From: Flavicella sediminum
GTDB lineage: Bacteria; Bacteroidota; Bacteroidia; Flavobacteriales; Flavobacteriaceae
Assembly: GCF_006381105.1 (NCBI RefSeq)
Contig: NZ_VDET01000018.1
Coordinates: forward strand, 62,001 to 126,000
Reading direction: 5' to 3'
Length of the DNA stretch: 64,000 nt
The notes under the pieces: model-generated
The model's database searches: none
The model's input: the letters and a program-made list of their open reading frames with translations, nothing else
Told to the model about the DNA's origin: nothing
Position numbers and translations under genes: made by a program
Shown: positions 55,401-64,000 of the stretch, piece by piece
How the letters are laid out: each line of letters begins with the position of its first letter
Position numbering within the stretch: position 1 is the first letter of the stretch

Positions 55401-55545
55401 TTAATTACCCAACGGTTAGTATATGAAAAGTAGGCGATTACGAAGTACCAAACTTTCCGTTAAGAACTTAGTTTGATAAGAGCTTAAACTTCTTAATTTA
55501 ATGATATTTCGCCTATTTTTTATATACATTGTTACCTGCTGGCTT
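55401..55545. repeat. large (~135-nt) imperfect stem-loop
   Basis: AACGGTTAGTATATGAAAAG-TAGGCGA (55411-55437) pairs imperfectly with 55509-55533 (reverse complement AACAATGTATATAAAAAATAGGCGA), and the interior holds further complementarity around AAGAACTTAGTTT and AAACTTCTT. It fills the space between the desaturase fragment and the 55548 gene. It looks like the long hairpin repeats I recall from other flavobacterial intergenic regions, and like folded recombination sites of gene cassettes. No integrase was seen. Confidence 0.55.
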
Positions 55546-55547
55546 TT

Positions 55548-56027
55548 TTATTTTCTTCTCAATCGTTCTTCACGATACATAAATCCTAAATCTCTTCTTA
55601 ATTGCTTTCTAAAAGATTTATTAGCATTGAATATTTTTTCAATTTGTTCTTTAGAGAATGATTCTTGATGAGCAGGATTTTTCATAAGAACATCTCTTAA
55701 AACATAATAACTATCTCTAGATTCAACTGAAATAATTAAATTCACAATTCCTTTTTTCCATTCTATTAATTTTTCAAGTACTTCTTTAATTTGATTTACA
55801 TCATAATTACCACCCTTTTTCTTGTGAATCAAATCTGTTATTTCGTAAGCTGCGGGATAATGTTCAAGCCTTAAATCATACAGCTTGTTCGTAAGAGTTC
55901 GATTTAAATTTTTGTCAAATTGTTTTTGTTGAAATCTTTGATTTTTAAAGAATTGAAATAAAGTAATAAATGAAACGCAAAGAGCTGTAATAGAAGCTAT
56001 AATTGACGGTGTGAAAAAATCAGACAT
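55548..56027 (-). CDS. small membrane protein next to an OLD-type ATPase
   Basis: 159 residues with one N-terminal transmembrane helix (IIASITALCVSFITLFQFF), then a cytoplasmic, charged helical part (RFQQKQFDKNLNRTLTNKL, YPAAYEITDLIHKK, ending in an Arg-rich stretch). It starts 2 bp after the ATPase stop codon, so the two are translated together. Its family is unknown to me. Small membrane proteins paired with nuclease-ATPases are frequent in phage defence, so it may be an effector or anchor; this is inference from position only. Confidence 0.65.
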   Translation of the reverse strand: MSDFFTPSIIASITALCVSFITLFQFFKNQRFQQKQFDKNLNRTLTNKLYDLRLEHYPAAYEITDLIHKKKGGNYDVNQIKEVLEKLIEWKKGIVNLIISVESRDSYYVLRDVLMKNPAHQESFSKEQIEKIFNANKSFRKQLRRDLGFMYREERLRRK

Positions 56028-56029
56028 AG

Positions 56030-58048
56030 TTATTTTAAAACTTTATTGATAGTAACAATTAGTTTTTTCCAATTAGTAAGTTCTAATGAGTTAAGGTCTT
56101 TAGCTTCGTGTTCCCTAGTCCATTTAATGTATTTTTTTGCTAAATGATATTTTGAGAAATCTTTAACTTCTTTAGCGAAAATATCAATAATAGGTCTGTT
56201 TGGTTGTTCATCAGATATTTTTTTGCAATCTGTATTGTATTCAGTTTTTACAATTTCAATAAGTGTTTCACGAAGAAGGTCTTCTATTTCTGCTTTCTGT
56301 ACATTTTCAACATAATCTTTTGTTCTAAGAATATTTTTATTTCCTAAAGTGTGGACTAAATTCTCTTGTTGTGCAGCTTGGTCACCAGCTGAATCAGAAT
56401 CTAATAATGCAGCTACTTTTAAGTTATGAGCAAATAAAATGGTTGCATAATAGACAACTTTACCTGCTGAATTTGCAAAAACTAATGCAATTTTATCATT
56501 AAGTTTTTCGTATTTAGACTCTCTTAGTAATTGAGATGTAGCATCTAAGTACCAATAATCAGTAATTCCTTCAAGAATTAAATTTCGTTGTTGAGAAAAA
56601 AGACTTTGTGCTAGGTCATAACCTAGAGCTTCTTGCAATGGTAATAGCCCCGCAGGGTCACTTGAAGAAATAGTGGTATGAACTTTTGTTCCTTCTTTTC
56701 TATTTTTCATTTCAACTACCTTAACAATATCTAGTTCGTCTGGACCGACTAAAAATGGAGAATGAGTTGAGTATATTGTTTGGTTATTTTCTGCAAGTCT
56801 AGAAATAGTATCACGAAAATCTCTTTGCTTTAACCCGTGTAGACTCATTCCTGGCTCATCAAGAAGAAGAATTGCATTTTTATGTTTATCCATTGCTTCA
56901 GCAAAGAAGACTACAAAAAAAGAAACAAGCCATTGAAATCCTTCAGAACGTTGATCTAATTCTATATCAACACCAATATCATCCTCTACGACAACTTTTA
57001 AATATTGACCATCAGCTGTTACTTTTAATTTGTCAGCTTCTGGTCTGTCAGGATTAGGCATCCAAACTGTTCGGATTTCTTCTGTAAGTCTTACACTTGC
57101 TGCATTTAATTGATAACTTCTACTATCAAGTTTATCTTTGTATTCTTTTAAAGCTTCAGTATCATTAATGTTTGGACTTAGCGTATTTCCTAAGTCAGAT
57201 AGTTCTCTCGCAGTAAAACCTAACAGCTTTAAAAGGCATAGATTCCCGTAATCGTAATAATCATCATCTAATAAATTTTGTTCTGTTCTTTTTGCTAAAT
57301 GCTCTAAGTGAACAGAAGGTTTAACTTTAAAATAATTATTAAATAAGATAAATACAGGTTTTCTAGCGGCAAGAGTTTTTAAAACTTTATCAATTTCTCC
57401 ATTAAATTCAGCTAATTTTTTTAACTTTTCATATCTTTCTTCTTCTTTAGAATTGTCTTCGTCAATTAAAGCAAAATTACTTTCTAAAAAAGTAATTAGT
57501 TTTGTAGAGTTATCTCCTGAAATGATAGTATAATCACTCCAAGTTTTATTAATACTGTTAATGAGTATGCTAGGCTTTTTTGTTTCTTCGTTTGGATTTT
57601 CAATAGAATATTGTTTATCCAAATGTGCAATTAACCTTGTTAAGTCATTTCTAACGTCTTTGAAATAAATTTTAGAAGGAGCATTTTCAAGAGAGTGATA
57701 AATTTAATTATCAATATTTTTATATCGTTTATAAATGCAATCTTGAAATTCTTTAGGTATTAATTTTATATCATCTTCGTCCAATTTAAACCAACCTGTT
57801 ACTACTGTAACATCCTCGACAGAAACTTTCTTAGAAGTAATATCATTATACTTTGAACGAGGATAATCTCTTAAAGCATCAAATCCAGCAACATCATCAG
57901 GTTTACTTAACTGTTGAAGTGCTTTTAAAATTACAGTTTTTCCTGCTTCATTCGGACCTACCATAATTGTTTTTAAGTCTTCAACTTCAAATTCTCCAGT
58001 ATCAATTATACTTCGATAATTTTGGATTCTTGCTTTGATTAATTTCAT
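56030..58048 (-). pseudogene. OLD-family ATPase/TOPRIM nuclease interrupted by one in-frame stop
   Basis: The reading frame starting at 58048 continues in the same frame to 56030 except for a TAA at 57704-57706. Residues 1-114 have the P-loop GPNEAGKT (31-38). After the stop the same frame is open for 27 codons before a TTG at 57622 (IYHSLENAPSKIYFKDVRN and on) and then 530 more. That part contains Walker B (ILLLDEPGMSLHG, about 394 in the combined numbering), H-loop (YSTHSPFLV), and TOPRIM motifs LILEGITDYWY (about 491) and ALLDSDSAGD (about 549). The combined 672 codons equal a normal OLD nuclease. Reason: nonsense mutation, sequencing error or readthrough. Confidence 0.8.
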
Positions 58049-58205
58049 ATTCTCTATTTTTTTTGAGCTTGCAGGTAACTTCCGGATAACGATACCTTAT
58101 TAAGATAAACGAGGAAGCAAATTTTTTATAAAGGTAACTATTTTATATATGGATAAAAGGGGTAGTTATGCACAAAAAAGCAAAGTTTTAAACAGTAGCA
58201 ACAAA

Positions 58206-58236
58206 AAAATCCCTCAAGAAATTCTTGAGGGATTTT
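58206..58236. terminator. terminator after purL
   Basis: AAAATCCCTCAAG pairs perfectly with CTTGAGGGATTTT around AAATT, 109 bp beyond the purL stop codon on the minus strand, with A/T runs on both sides. Its CCCTCAAG core is shared with the hairpin at 48295. Confidence 0.75.
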
Positions 58237-58314
58237 ACATATATGTTCTTGATACTATTTTATTCCATTTTCATTTCATAAAATCAATCAAACGGAGATT
58301 AGTTTGGTCATTTG

Positions 58315-58342
58315 ACCAACTACCAACTACCAACTACCAACT
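58315..58342. repeat. 7-bp tandem repeat ACCAACT, four copies
   Basis: ACCAACT occurs four times in a row, two bases beyond the purL stop codon (58345). Fourth heptamer tandem in the window. Confidence 0.9.
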
Positions 58343-58344
58343 TC

Positions 58345-61300
58345 TTACTTCGTCAACCAGTTTTTAGCATTTGTAAAAGCTTCCAACCAAGGAGAAACTT
58401 CGTCTTTACGTCCTACAGGATAATTAGCCCAATTCCATTGGAAAATAGAACGCTCAATATGAGGCATCATTACCAAGTGACGACCGTCTTTTGAAGTCAT
58501 CATGGCTGTGTTATAATCAGAGCCATTAGGATTTGCTGGATAGGCATCGTATCCGTATTTGGCAACAATTCCGTATTGGTCTTCTGCATAAGGTAAACTA
58601 AACTTTCCTTCTCCATGCGAAATCCACACGCCTAATGTAGAACCAGCCAAGCTGTTTAACATCACCGAGTTGTTTTCTTCAATCGTTACAGAGGTAAAGT
58701 TACTTTCGTGTTTGTTAGAATCGTTGTGTAACATTTTAGGTTTGTCTTCATGGTCAGGATTGATCAATCCTAATTCCACAAATAACTGACAACCGTTACA
58801 AATACCAATAGACAAAGTATCGTCTCTTTTAAAGAAATTTTCCAAAGCCGTTTTTGCTTTTTCATTGTATAAGAAAGCACCTGCCCAACCTTTGGCAGAA
58901 CCTAAAACATCAGAATTAGAGAAACCACCAACGGCTCCAATAAATTGAATGTCTTCTAGGTTTTCACGACCAGAAATTAAATCGGTCATATGTACGTCTT
59001 TTACATCAAAACCTGCAAGGTACATGGCATTGGCCATTTCTCTTTCAGAATTCGATCCTTTTTCACGAATAATAGCCGCTTTTGGTCTTGGTTGACTCGC
59101 ATCCAATACAGGAAGTTTTCCTTCAAAACCAGCAGGGAAATTAAATTTTAAGGCTTGTTCTTTGTAATTGTTGAAACGAGCTGTAGCCAATCCGTTTGCT
59201 GTTTGTTTGTTGTCTAATAAATAAGAAGTCCCAAACCAGATATCACGTAAATAAGCAACGTTAAATTCGTGTGTTTCTTCACCGTTGATTACGGTAACCT
59301 CACTACTTCTAACAGCGTTTCCTAATACGGTAAACTTTACATCGTTTGCAATTAATATGGTTTCAATGGCTTCATCAGCAGATTGAATAATAACACCACT
59401 ATTTTCAGCAAACAAAGCTTTGATGGTATCTGCTTCACCTAAAGCAGAAATATCAATTTTTGCCCCCACCATTTCTTGTGAGAAACACATTTCTAATAGG
59501 GTTGTAATCATACCACCCGCAGAAATATCATGCCCGGCTAAAATTCTACCTTCTTTAATTAATTTTTGAATTGTATTAAAGCCCGTTTTAAATTTAGCTG
59601 AATCTGCAATGGTAGGACTTTCGTTTCCGATTCCTGCAACCGCTTGTGCAAATGATGAACCTCCTAATTTGAAAGCATCATTTGATAAATCGATATAATA
59701 TATTTTGTTTTGAGCACTTTTTTGGAAAACAGGCTCAACTACTTTGGTAATGTCGTTGCAATGACCCGCAGCAGAAATAATTACGGTACCCGGAGCAATG
59801 ACATCCTCATTCGGATATTTTTGCTTCATAGATAAAGAATCTTTTCCTGTAGGAATATTGATACCTAATTCAATAGCAAAGTTTGAAACCGCTTCTACCG
59901 CATTGTACAAACGCGCATCTTCACCTTCATTTTTACAAGGCCACATCCAGTTGGCAGATAAAGACACAGAGTCTAAATTATCTTCCAAAGGCGCCCATAC
60001 CAAATTGGTTAAAGATTCTGCAATGGCATTACGAGAACCCGCAACTTCGTCAATTAAACTAGCTACAGGAGCATGTCCAATACTTGTGGCAATACCTTCT
60101 TTTCCTTTAAAGTCTAAAGCCATGACAGCTACATCATTCAAAGGCAATTGCAAAGGTCCGGCAGTTTGTTGTTTGGCAACTTTACCACCCACACAACGGT
60201 CAACTTTATTTGTCAACCAGTCTTTACAAGCAACGGCTTCTAATTGTAAAACGTTTTCAAGGTAATCGTGAATATTTTCAGTTTCGTAGCTTAAAGCTGC
60301 GTAATTTCTTTTGATTGTTTTGTCGGTTAAGATTGTTTTTGGAGAACTTCCAAACATATCATTCATCGACAAGTCCATTGGTTTTTCACCTGTAGTAGCA
60401 GACTGGAAAGTGAATTGATCATCGCCAGTAACTTCACCAACGGTGTACATAGGAGAACGTTCTCTGTCGGCAACACGTTTTAAATAAGCTACATTTTCTT
60501 CATTAATAACCAATCCCATTCTTTCTTGCGATTCGTTACCAATAATTTCCTTAGCCGATAAAGTTGGATCTCCCACAGGTAATTTATCCAAGTCAATTTT
60601 TCCACCTGTATCTTCTACCAATTCAGAAAGACAGTTTAAGTGTCCACCTGCACCATGATCATGAATAGATACAATAGGGTTGATGTCACTTTCTACCATT
60701 CCACGAACCGCATTGGCAGCACGCTTTTGCATTTCTGGATTAGAACGTTGTACCGCATTTAATTCAATTTGGCTGTCCATTCCACCTGTATCCGCAGAGG
60801 ATACCGCAGCACCACCCATACCAATTCTGTAGTTGTCACCACCTAAAATTACAATTTTATCTCCTTTTTGAGGGGTGTCTTTTAAAGCTTGCTCTCTTTT
60901 ACCATACCCGATACCACCGGCTTGCATGATCACTTTGTCAAATCCTAACTTACGTAAAGAGTTAGAGCTTGTTGCAGATTCGTCTGCCTCAAAAGTTAAC
61001 AAAGAACCAGAAATTAAAGGTTGTCCAAATTTATTTCCAAAATCAGAAGCACCGTTAGACGCTTTGATTAAAATATCCATAGGAGTTTGGTACAACCATT
61101 CTCTTTCGTCCATGGTTTCCCAAGGTCTGTTTTGCGACAAACGAGAATAAGAAGTCATGTAAACCGCAGTTCCAGCCAAAGGCAAAGAACCTTTACCACC
61201 AGCCAAACGGTCTCTAATTTCTCCACCTGAACCAGTAGCAGCACCGTTAAAAGGCTCTACAGTTGTTGGGAAATTGTGCGTTTCTGCTTTTAATGAAATT

Positions 61301-62016
61301 ACAGATTCGTATTCTTTTGTTTCGTAAAAATCGGGCTTGTCTGAAGACTTTGGTGCAAATTGCTCTACTTGAGGTCCTTTTACAAAAGCCACATTGTCTT
61401 TGTAAGCAGAAACAATTCCGTTAGGATGTGCTTCTGAAGTTTTACGAATCATTTTGAAAAGAGAGATGTCTTTTTCTTCTCCATCAATAACGAACGTTCC
61501 GTTAAATATTTTATGTCTACAGTGTTCTGAGTTGATTTGTGAAAAACCAAATACTTCAGAATCTGTTAATTTTCTTCCAATTTTTTCAGACATTCCTTCC
61601 AAGTAAGCAACTTCTTCTTCACTTAAAGAAAGTCCTTCTTGTTGGTTGAATGCTTCAATATCTTCAATGGCTAAAACCGCTTGAGGTTTGGTATTGATGG
61701 TGAAAATATCTTGATTTAATCCTGTGTACAATACCTGTAACATTGGGTCAATGGTCGCATCTTCTGAATCTACTTTTGTAAATTCTTCAATACGAATAAT
61801 TCCTTCGACACTCATGTTTTGCGTAATTTCAACCGCATTGGTACTCCATGGAGTAATCATTTCTTTTCTTGGACCCGTGAAAAATCCTTCCAAAGAAGGC
61901 TCGTTAATTTGGTTTGCATTTCCAAAAAGCCACACTAATTTTTGAATGTTTTCTGAAGAAAGTTCTTGTGTTTGTACAGCAAATACAGTGGTATTGCGTT
62001 GAAAGAATAAAATCAT
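58345..62016 (-). CDS. purL: phosphoribosylformylglycinamidine synthase
   Basis: 1223 residues, the large fused form (PurL plus PurQ) that makes FGAM from FGAR and glutamine. From the N-terminus: an N-terminal domain, a linker, two repeated AIR-synthase-type ATP domains (GFSQINSEHCRHKIFNGTF; PTTVEPFNGAATGSGGEIRDR; GAGGHLNCLSEL; PTGKDSLSMKQKYPNED; AGHDISAGGMITTLLEM), and a C-terminal glutaminase with catalytic Cys in IGICNGCQLFVELGLI (about 1090). Motifs are complete. A single gene; -7 box TAAATTTG lies 48 bp upstream. Confidence 0.96.
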   Translation of the reverse strand: MILFFQRNTTVFAVQTQELSSENIQKLVWLFGNANQINEPSLEGFFTGPRKEMITPWSTNAVEITQNMSVEGIIRIEEFTKVDSEDATIDPMLQVLYTGLNQDIFTINTKPQAVLAIEDIEAFNQQEGLSLSEEEVAYLEGMSEKIGRKLTDSEVFGFSQINSEHCRHKIFNGTFVIDGEEKDISLFKMIRKTSEAHPNGIVSAYKDNVAFVKGPQVEQFAPKSSDKPDFYETKEYESVISLKAETHNFPTTVEPFNGAATGSGGEIRDRLAGGKGSLPLAGTAVYMTSYSRLSQNRPWETMDEREWLYQTPMDILIKASNGASDFGNKFGQPLISGSLLTFEADESATSSNSLRKLGFDKVIMQAGGIGYGKREQALKDTPQKGDKIVILGGDNYRIGMGGAAVSSADTGGMDSQIELNAVQRSNPEMQKRAANAVRGMVESDINPIVSIHDHGAGGHLNCLSELVEDTGGKIDLDKLPVGDPTLSAKEIIGNESQERMGLVINEENVAYLKRVADRERSPMYTVGEVTGDDQFTFQSATTGEKPMDLSMNDMFGSSPKTILTDKTIKRNYAALSYETENIHDYLENVLQLEAVACKDWLTNKVDRCVGGKVAKQQTAGPLQLPLNDVAVMALDFKGKEGIATSIGHAPVASLIDEVAGSRNAIAESLTNLVWAPLEDNLDSVSLSANWMWPCKNEGEDARLYNAVEAVSNFAIELGINIPTGKDSLSMKQKYPNEDVIAPGTVIISAAGHCNDITKVVEPVFQKSAQNKIYYIDLSNDAFKLGGSSFAQAVAGIGNESPTIADSAKFKTGFNTIQKLIKEGRILAGHDISAGGMITTLLEMCFSQEMVGAKIDISALGEADTIKALFAENSGVIIQSADEAIETILIANDVKFTVLGNAVRSSEVTVINGEETHEFNVAYLRDIWFGTSYLLDNKQTANGLATARFNNYKEQALKFNFPAGFEGKLPVLDASQPRPKAAIIREKGSNSEREMANAMYLAGFDVKDVHMTDLISGRENLEDIQFIGAVGGFSNSDVLGSAKGWAGAFLYNEKAKTALENFFKRDDTLSIGICNGCQLFVELGLINPDHEDKPKMLHNDSNKHESNFTSVTIEENNSVMLNSLAGSTLGVWISHGEGKFSLPYAEDQYGIVAKYGYDAYPANPNGSDYNTAMMTSKDGRHLVMMPHIERSIFQWNWANYPVGRKDEVSPWLEAFTNAKNWLTK

Positions 62017-62063
62017 CTAGTCTAAAATGTTTTAAGCGTTTATTGCTTAGATTTTTAAAAGCA

Positions 62064-62071
62064 CAAATTTA
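62064..62071 (-). promoter_or_regulatory. -7 promoter box of purL
   Basis: The minus strand reads TAAATTTG, matching TAnnTTTG, 47 bp before the ATG at 62016. No purine riboswitch or PurR-like palindrome was seen in this 123-bp gap. Confidence 0.5.
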
Positions 62072-62139
62072 CATAAAATGAGCCAAATGGCACAGTTTAG
62101 AAAGTCAAAAGTTTTAAACAATGCATTGCTAATAAAAAA

Positions 62140-62982
62140 TTATTTTTTCTGCTGAAAGGAGAGCAAAAAGAAAGCGCTAAATTCTTTTTTTGCCCAATCA
62201 ATTTCTTCTTTAGGAATGGGGTTATTGTCTAAGATCAAACCTTTTAGGCTGTATTTTTTTGTTTCGTAAATTTTAGGAAAGGATTGAATGCGATTGTTGT
62301 TTAGATGTGCCAATATTAAACCAGGCATTTCTATAAAAACTTCAGGAAAGGAATTGAGTTGGTTAAAGCCTGCATGTAAAACACGTAATTTTTTCATGTT
62401 TTTCATTTCTGGAGCCAAAGTGGTGAGGAAATTATTGTCGATATACAAACGAATTATCTGGTCTAATTTTCCAATCGTTTTTGGGACTTCATACAATTCA
62501 TTATGATCTAACCAAAGTTCTGATAAATTTTTTAAAGCTGCCAATCGTGTATAATTTACCTCGTTTTGTAGTTTGTTATAGGCTATATTTAAATCGGTTA
62601 TGCTTTGTAATTTAGCAATGTTTTTAGGCAGTATTTTTAAATCATTTCCTTTTAAGTTTAAGAATTCTAAGGGTAGGTTTTTTAGAAGCTCAAACGCGTT
62701 GTTAAAATCTAAATTTGGATTGTATGCCAAGGAAATGTGTTTTAGGTTTTTAAATAGAACACAGTTTTTAGGCAAGGTTTTTAGCTGTAAACTATCTAAA
62801 AGTAAGATTTCTACTTTTTCAGGATGTGGAATGTTTTGCAGTTCAAATTCTAGGTCTAGTTCTGTTTGCTTGCTAAAATTTACGATTGTCAAGGCTTTGT
62901 CTTTTTTCAAAGAAGAAGTGTTTGCGCAATTTGCAAGCAACAAAAGTAGGAGGCCATATATACTAAATCGAAAGCTATTCAT
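62140..62982 (-). CDS. leucine-rich-repeat lipoprotein
   Basis: 280 residues with a lipoprotein signal (LLLLLANCANTS). Ten or so LRR units of about 23 residues follow (KHISLAYNPNLDFNNAFELL; LEFLNLKGNDLKILPKNIA; LSELWLDHNELYEVPKTIG; ILAHLNNNRIQSFPKIYE), typical of protein-binding solenoids. Probably anchored in the outer membrane or periplasm. Its start overlaps the stop of the preceding gene by 8 bases, so the two are translated together. Confidence 0.85.
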   Translation of the reverse strand: MNSFRFSIYGLLLLLLANCANTSSLKKDKALTIVNFSKQTELDLEFELQNIPHPEKVEILLLDSLQLKTLPKNCVLFKNLKHISLAYNPNLDFNNAFELLKNLPLEFLNLKGNDLKILPKNIAKLQSITDLNIAYNKLQNEVNYTRLAALKNLSELWLDHNELYEVPKTIGKLDQIIRLYIDNNFLTTLAPEMKNMKKLRVLHAGFNQLNSFPEVFIEMPGLILAHLNNNRIQSFPKIYETKKYSLKGLILDNNPIPKEEIDWAKKEFSAFFLLSFQQKK

Positions 62983-63928
62983 TGTGGGTTGTTTTATAAA
63001 ATAGGTCGGCTTGAATTTCTATATACAATTTGTCTTTTTTGTCGGTATGCCAAGGATATCGTGGATTTAGACCAAAACCGTCGTGTAATTTATTTTGGAT
63101 ATAGGCGCCCATTTTTTGACTGTTGCTACCTAGTTTTGTATGTAGCGAATAAAAATCAGTTTGGTAAGTTCCAAAAGCATAGGCATTGGCATAAAAAGTT
63201 TCTGGGTAATCGGTATTTGTAAACCAAACATTTTTACGTCCTTCCTCCGAATTTCTTTTATTTCTTGGTAGTTTTCCATAATTGGCTTGTGGCGTAAATA
63301 AGCTAAGTCCGAACCCAACTTGATACAATTCTGAGAAATTTTGCGCTTTTGAAAATCCTACAAGCAAGGTGCCTGTTTCACCATAATCGGTGCCTTCGCC
63401 ATACATAATTTTACCAGCCTTAAAATCATTTAAAAAAGCCAAATGTAGGTTGAAGTTGTTTTTAGCATAACGCACTAAAAATTTCCCTCTTCGGTTGTTA
63501 TAAATTTTTAAATTCCCCGGTAAAATTTCTTTTTCAAAACCAAAACCAAGGCCTTTAAAAGTTGAGGTTTCTTTGAAATCGTACAGGAACGTAGTGTTGG
63601 TGGTTGCAACAGAAGAACCTATTAAATTGCTATTGTTCCCTGACCCTATAAGTCCGAAAACCTCATAACCATAACTTTTGCCTTTTGTTTTTAAAGTATG
63701 TCTTTTAAGCAGTTGAGAAATAGAAAAAGAAATACCACTTTCAGCAGCCACTCCTTTGTAGTTGGCAGTTCCAAATGCAAAAACACCAAATTTTACGCCT
63801 TGGTTCTGATTGCCTAAAGTAATTTTAGAGCTCAGTAAAATACCGCCATTGACATTTAGTTTTTGTCCGAAACTACTGAAAGTTGCGAGTAAAAATAAAG
63901 AGCTAAAAAAAAGGAATTTGTGGATCAC
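62975..63928 (-). CDS. secreted protein, probably outer-membrane beta-barrel
   Basis: 317 residues, signal peptide (SSFGQ). The mature part has short alternating strands typical of outer-membrane barrels (GVKFGVFAFGTANYKGV, FEKEILPGNLKIYNNRRGKF, YQVGFGLSLFTPQANYG, ANAYAFGTYQTDFYSLH). Start is GTG (63928), overlapping the stop of the upstream gene in the form GTGA. A three-gene coupled unit with the LRR lipoprotein. Function unknown. Confidence 0.65.
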   Translation of the reverse strand: MIHKFLFFSSLFLLATFSSFGQKLNVNGGILLSSKITLGNQNQGVKFGVFAFGTANYKGVAAESGISFSISQLLKRHTLKTKGKSYGYEVFGLIGSGNNSNLIGSSVATTNTTFLYDFKETSTFKGLGFGFEKEILPGNLKIYNNRRGKFLVRYAKNNFNLHLAFLNDFKAGKIMYGEGTDYGETGTLLVGFSKAQNFSELYQVGFGLSLFTPQANYGKLPRNKRNSEEGRKNVWFTNTDYPETFYANAYAFGTYQTDFYSLHTKLGSNSQKMGAYIQNKLHDGFGLNPRYPWHTDKKDKLYIEIQADLFYKTTHNE

Positions 63929-64000
63929 GAGTGGTTTTTATTTTTCTTTTATAAATATTTTTGTATTGAATGCCGTTAGGAACAAAGAGTCCTTTTCTTT
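63925..64000 (-). CDS. C-terminus of an unknown protein (cut by window edge)
   Basis: Minus-strand frame ending at a TGA (63925-63927) that overlaps the GTG start of the next gene; 24 codons (FVPNGIQYKNIYKRKNKNHS) are visible. The overlap suggests a real upstream gene of the same unit. Another frame is also open here, so this is uncertain. Confidence 0.35.

Larger units (their letters stand above)
55531..58079. mobile_element. cassette-like two-gene module between 9-bp inverted repeats
   Basis: GTTACCTGC (55531-55539) and its exact reverse complement GCAGGTAAC (58071-58079) lie within about 10 bp of one gene end (stop at 55548) and about 20 bp of the other (start at 58048). The enclosed 2.5 kb holds just the membrane protein and ATPase genes, with a large hairpin at one side. 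It could be a transferable unit. No transposase and no target duplication are seen. Confidence 0.35.

Overview
The window is a chromosomal segment of a marine member of the Bacteroidota, almost certainly family Flavobacteriaceae. The evidence is a low-GC sequence, type IX secretion sorting domains (type B on the giant protein at 19683-27791, type A on 42333-43730), Flavobacterium-type TAnnTTTG -7 boxes, a methionine synthase split into two genes, menaquinone genes, and algal polysaccharide lyases. I cannot name the genus. The ends cut a tRNA-dihydrouridine synthase (left) and an unidentified gene (right).

Region by region. 1-12.6 kb is accessory and rich in secreted or envelope proteins: a hydrolase-like protein with a carbohydrate-binding-like lipoprotein, a TPR/membrane/HTH regulator, an alginate operon (FadR-type regulator, PL7 alginate lyase, SDR reductase, VF530-type protein), a TonB-like protein, a lipoprotein resembling PL28 ulvan lyases behind a polyglutamate linker, a GNAT enzyme and two poorly known proteins. 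12.9-19.7 kb holds an oxidoreductase and one-carbon metabolism (split metH, metF) followed by thioredoxin. 19.7-27.8 kb is one 2702-residue secreted modular protein with a C-type lectin domain, seven contiguous ~75-residue repeats and a type B sorting domain. 28-38 kb holds menaquinone genes (hotdog thioesterase, menF, menD, menB), purU, an FAH-family enzyme and small genes. 38-54 kb is an acyl-CoA ligase, an ABC exporter, serine hydrolases, a monooxygenase fused to a DnaJ-like zinc finger, a Crp/Fnr-linked operon (GlcG, propeller-Dabb, SDR) and a second Crp/Fnr gene with transporter and acetyltransferase. 54.5-58.1 kb is a disturbed segment: a truncated desaturase, a ~135-nt stem-loop, and a two-gene module (membrane protein plus an OLD-type ATPase/TOPRIM nuclease broken by one in-frame stop) bounded by 9-bp inverted repeats. 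58.3-64 kb is purL, a leucine-rich-repeat lipoprotein and a secreted protein.

How the genes fit together. The two lyases indicate use of brown-algal alginate and probably green-algal ulvan, but no SusC/SusD pair is present, so these are small satellite loci rather than full polysaccharide utilization loci. metH and metF form a methyl-group pathway, and the men genes supply the respiratory quinone. The most unusual parts are the cassette-like 55.4-58.1 kb module, a dyad-symmetric element before metF, heptamer tandem repeats placed 3' of four genes, and an FNR-box-like palindrome between a Crp/Fnr gene and the operon it may control.
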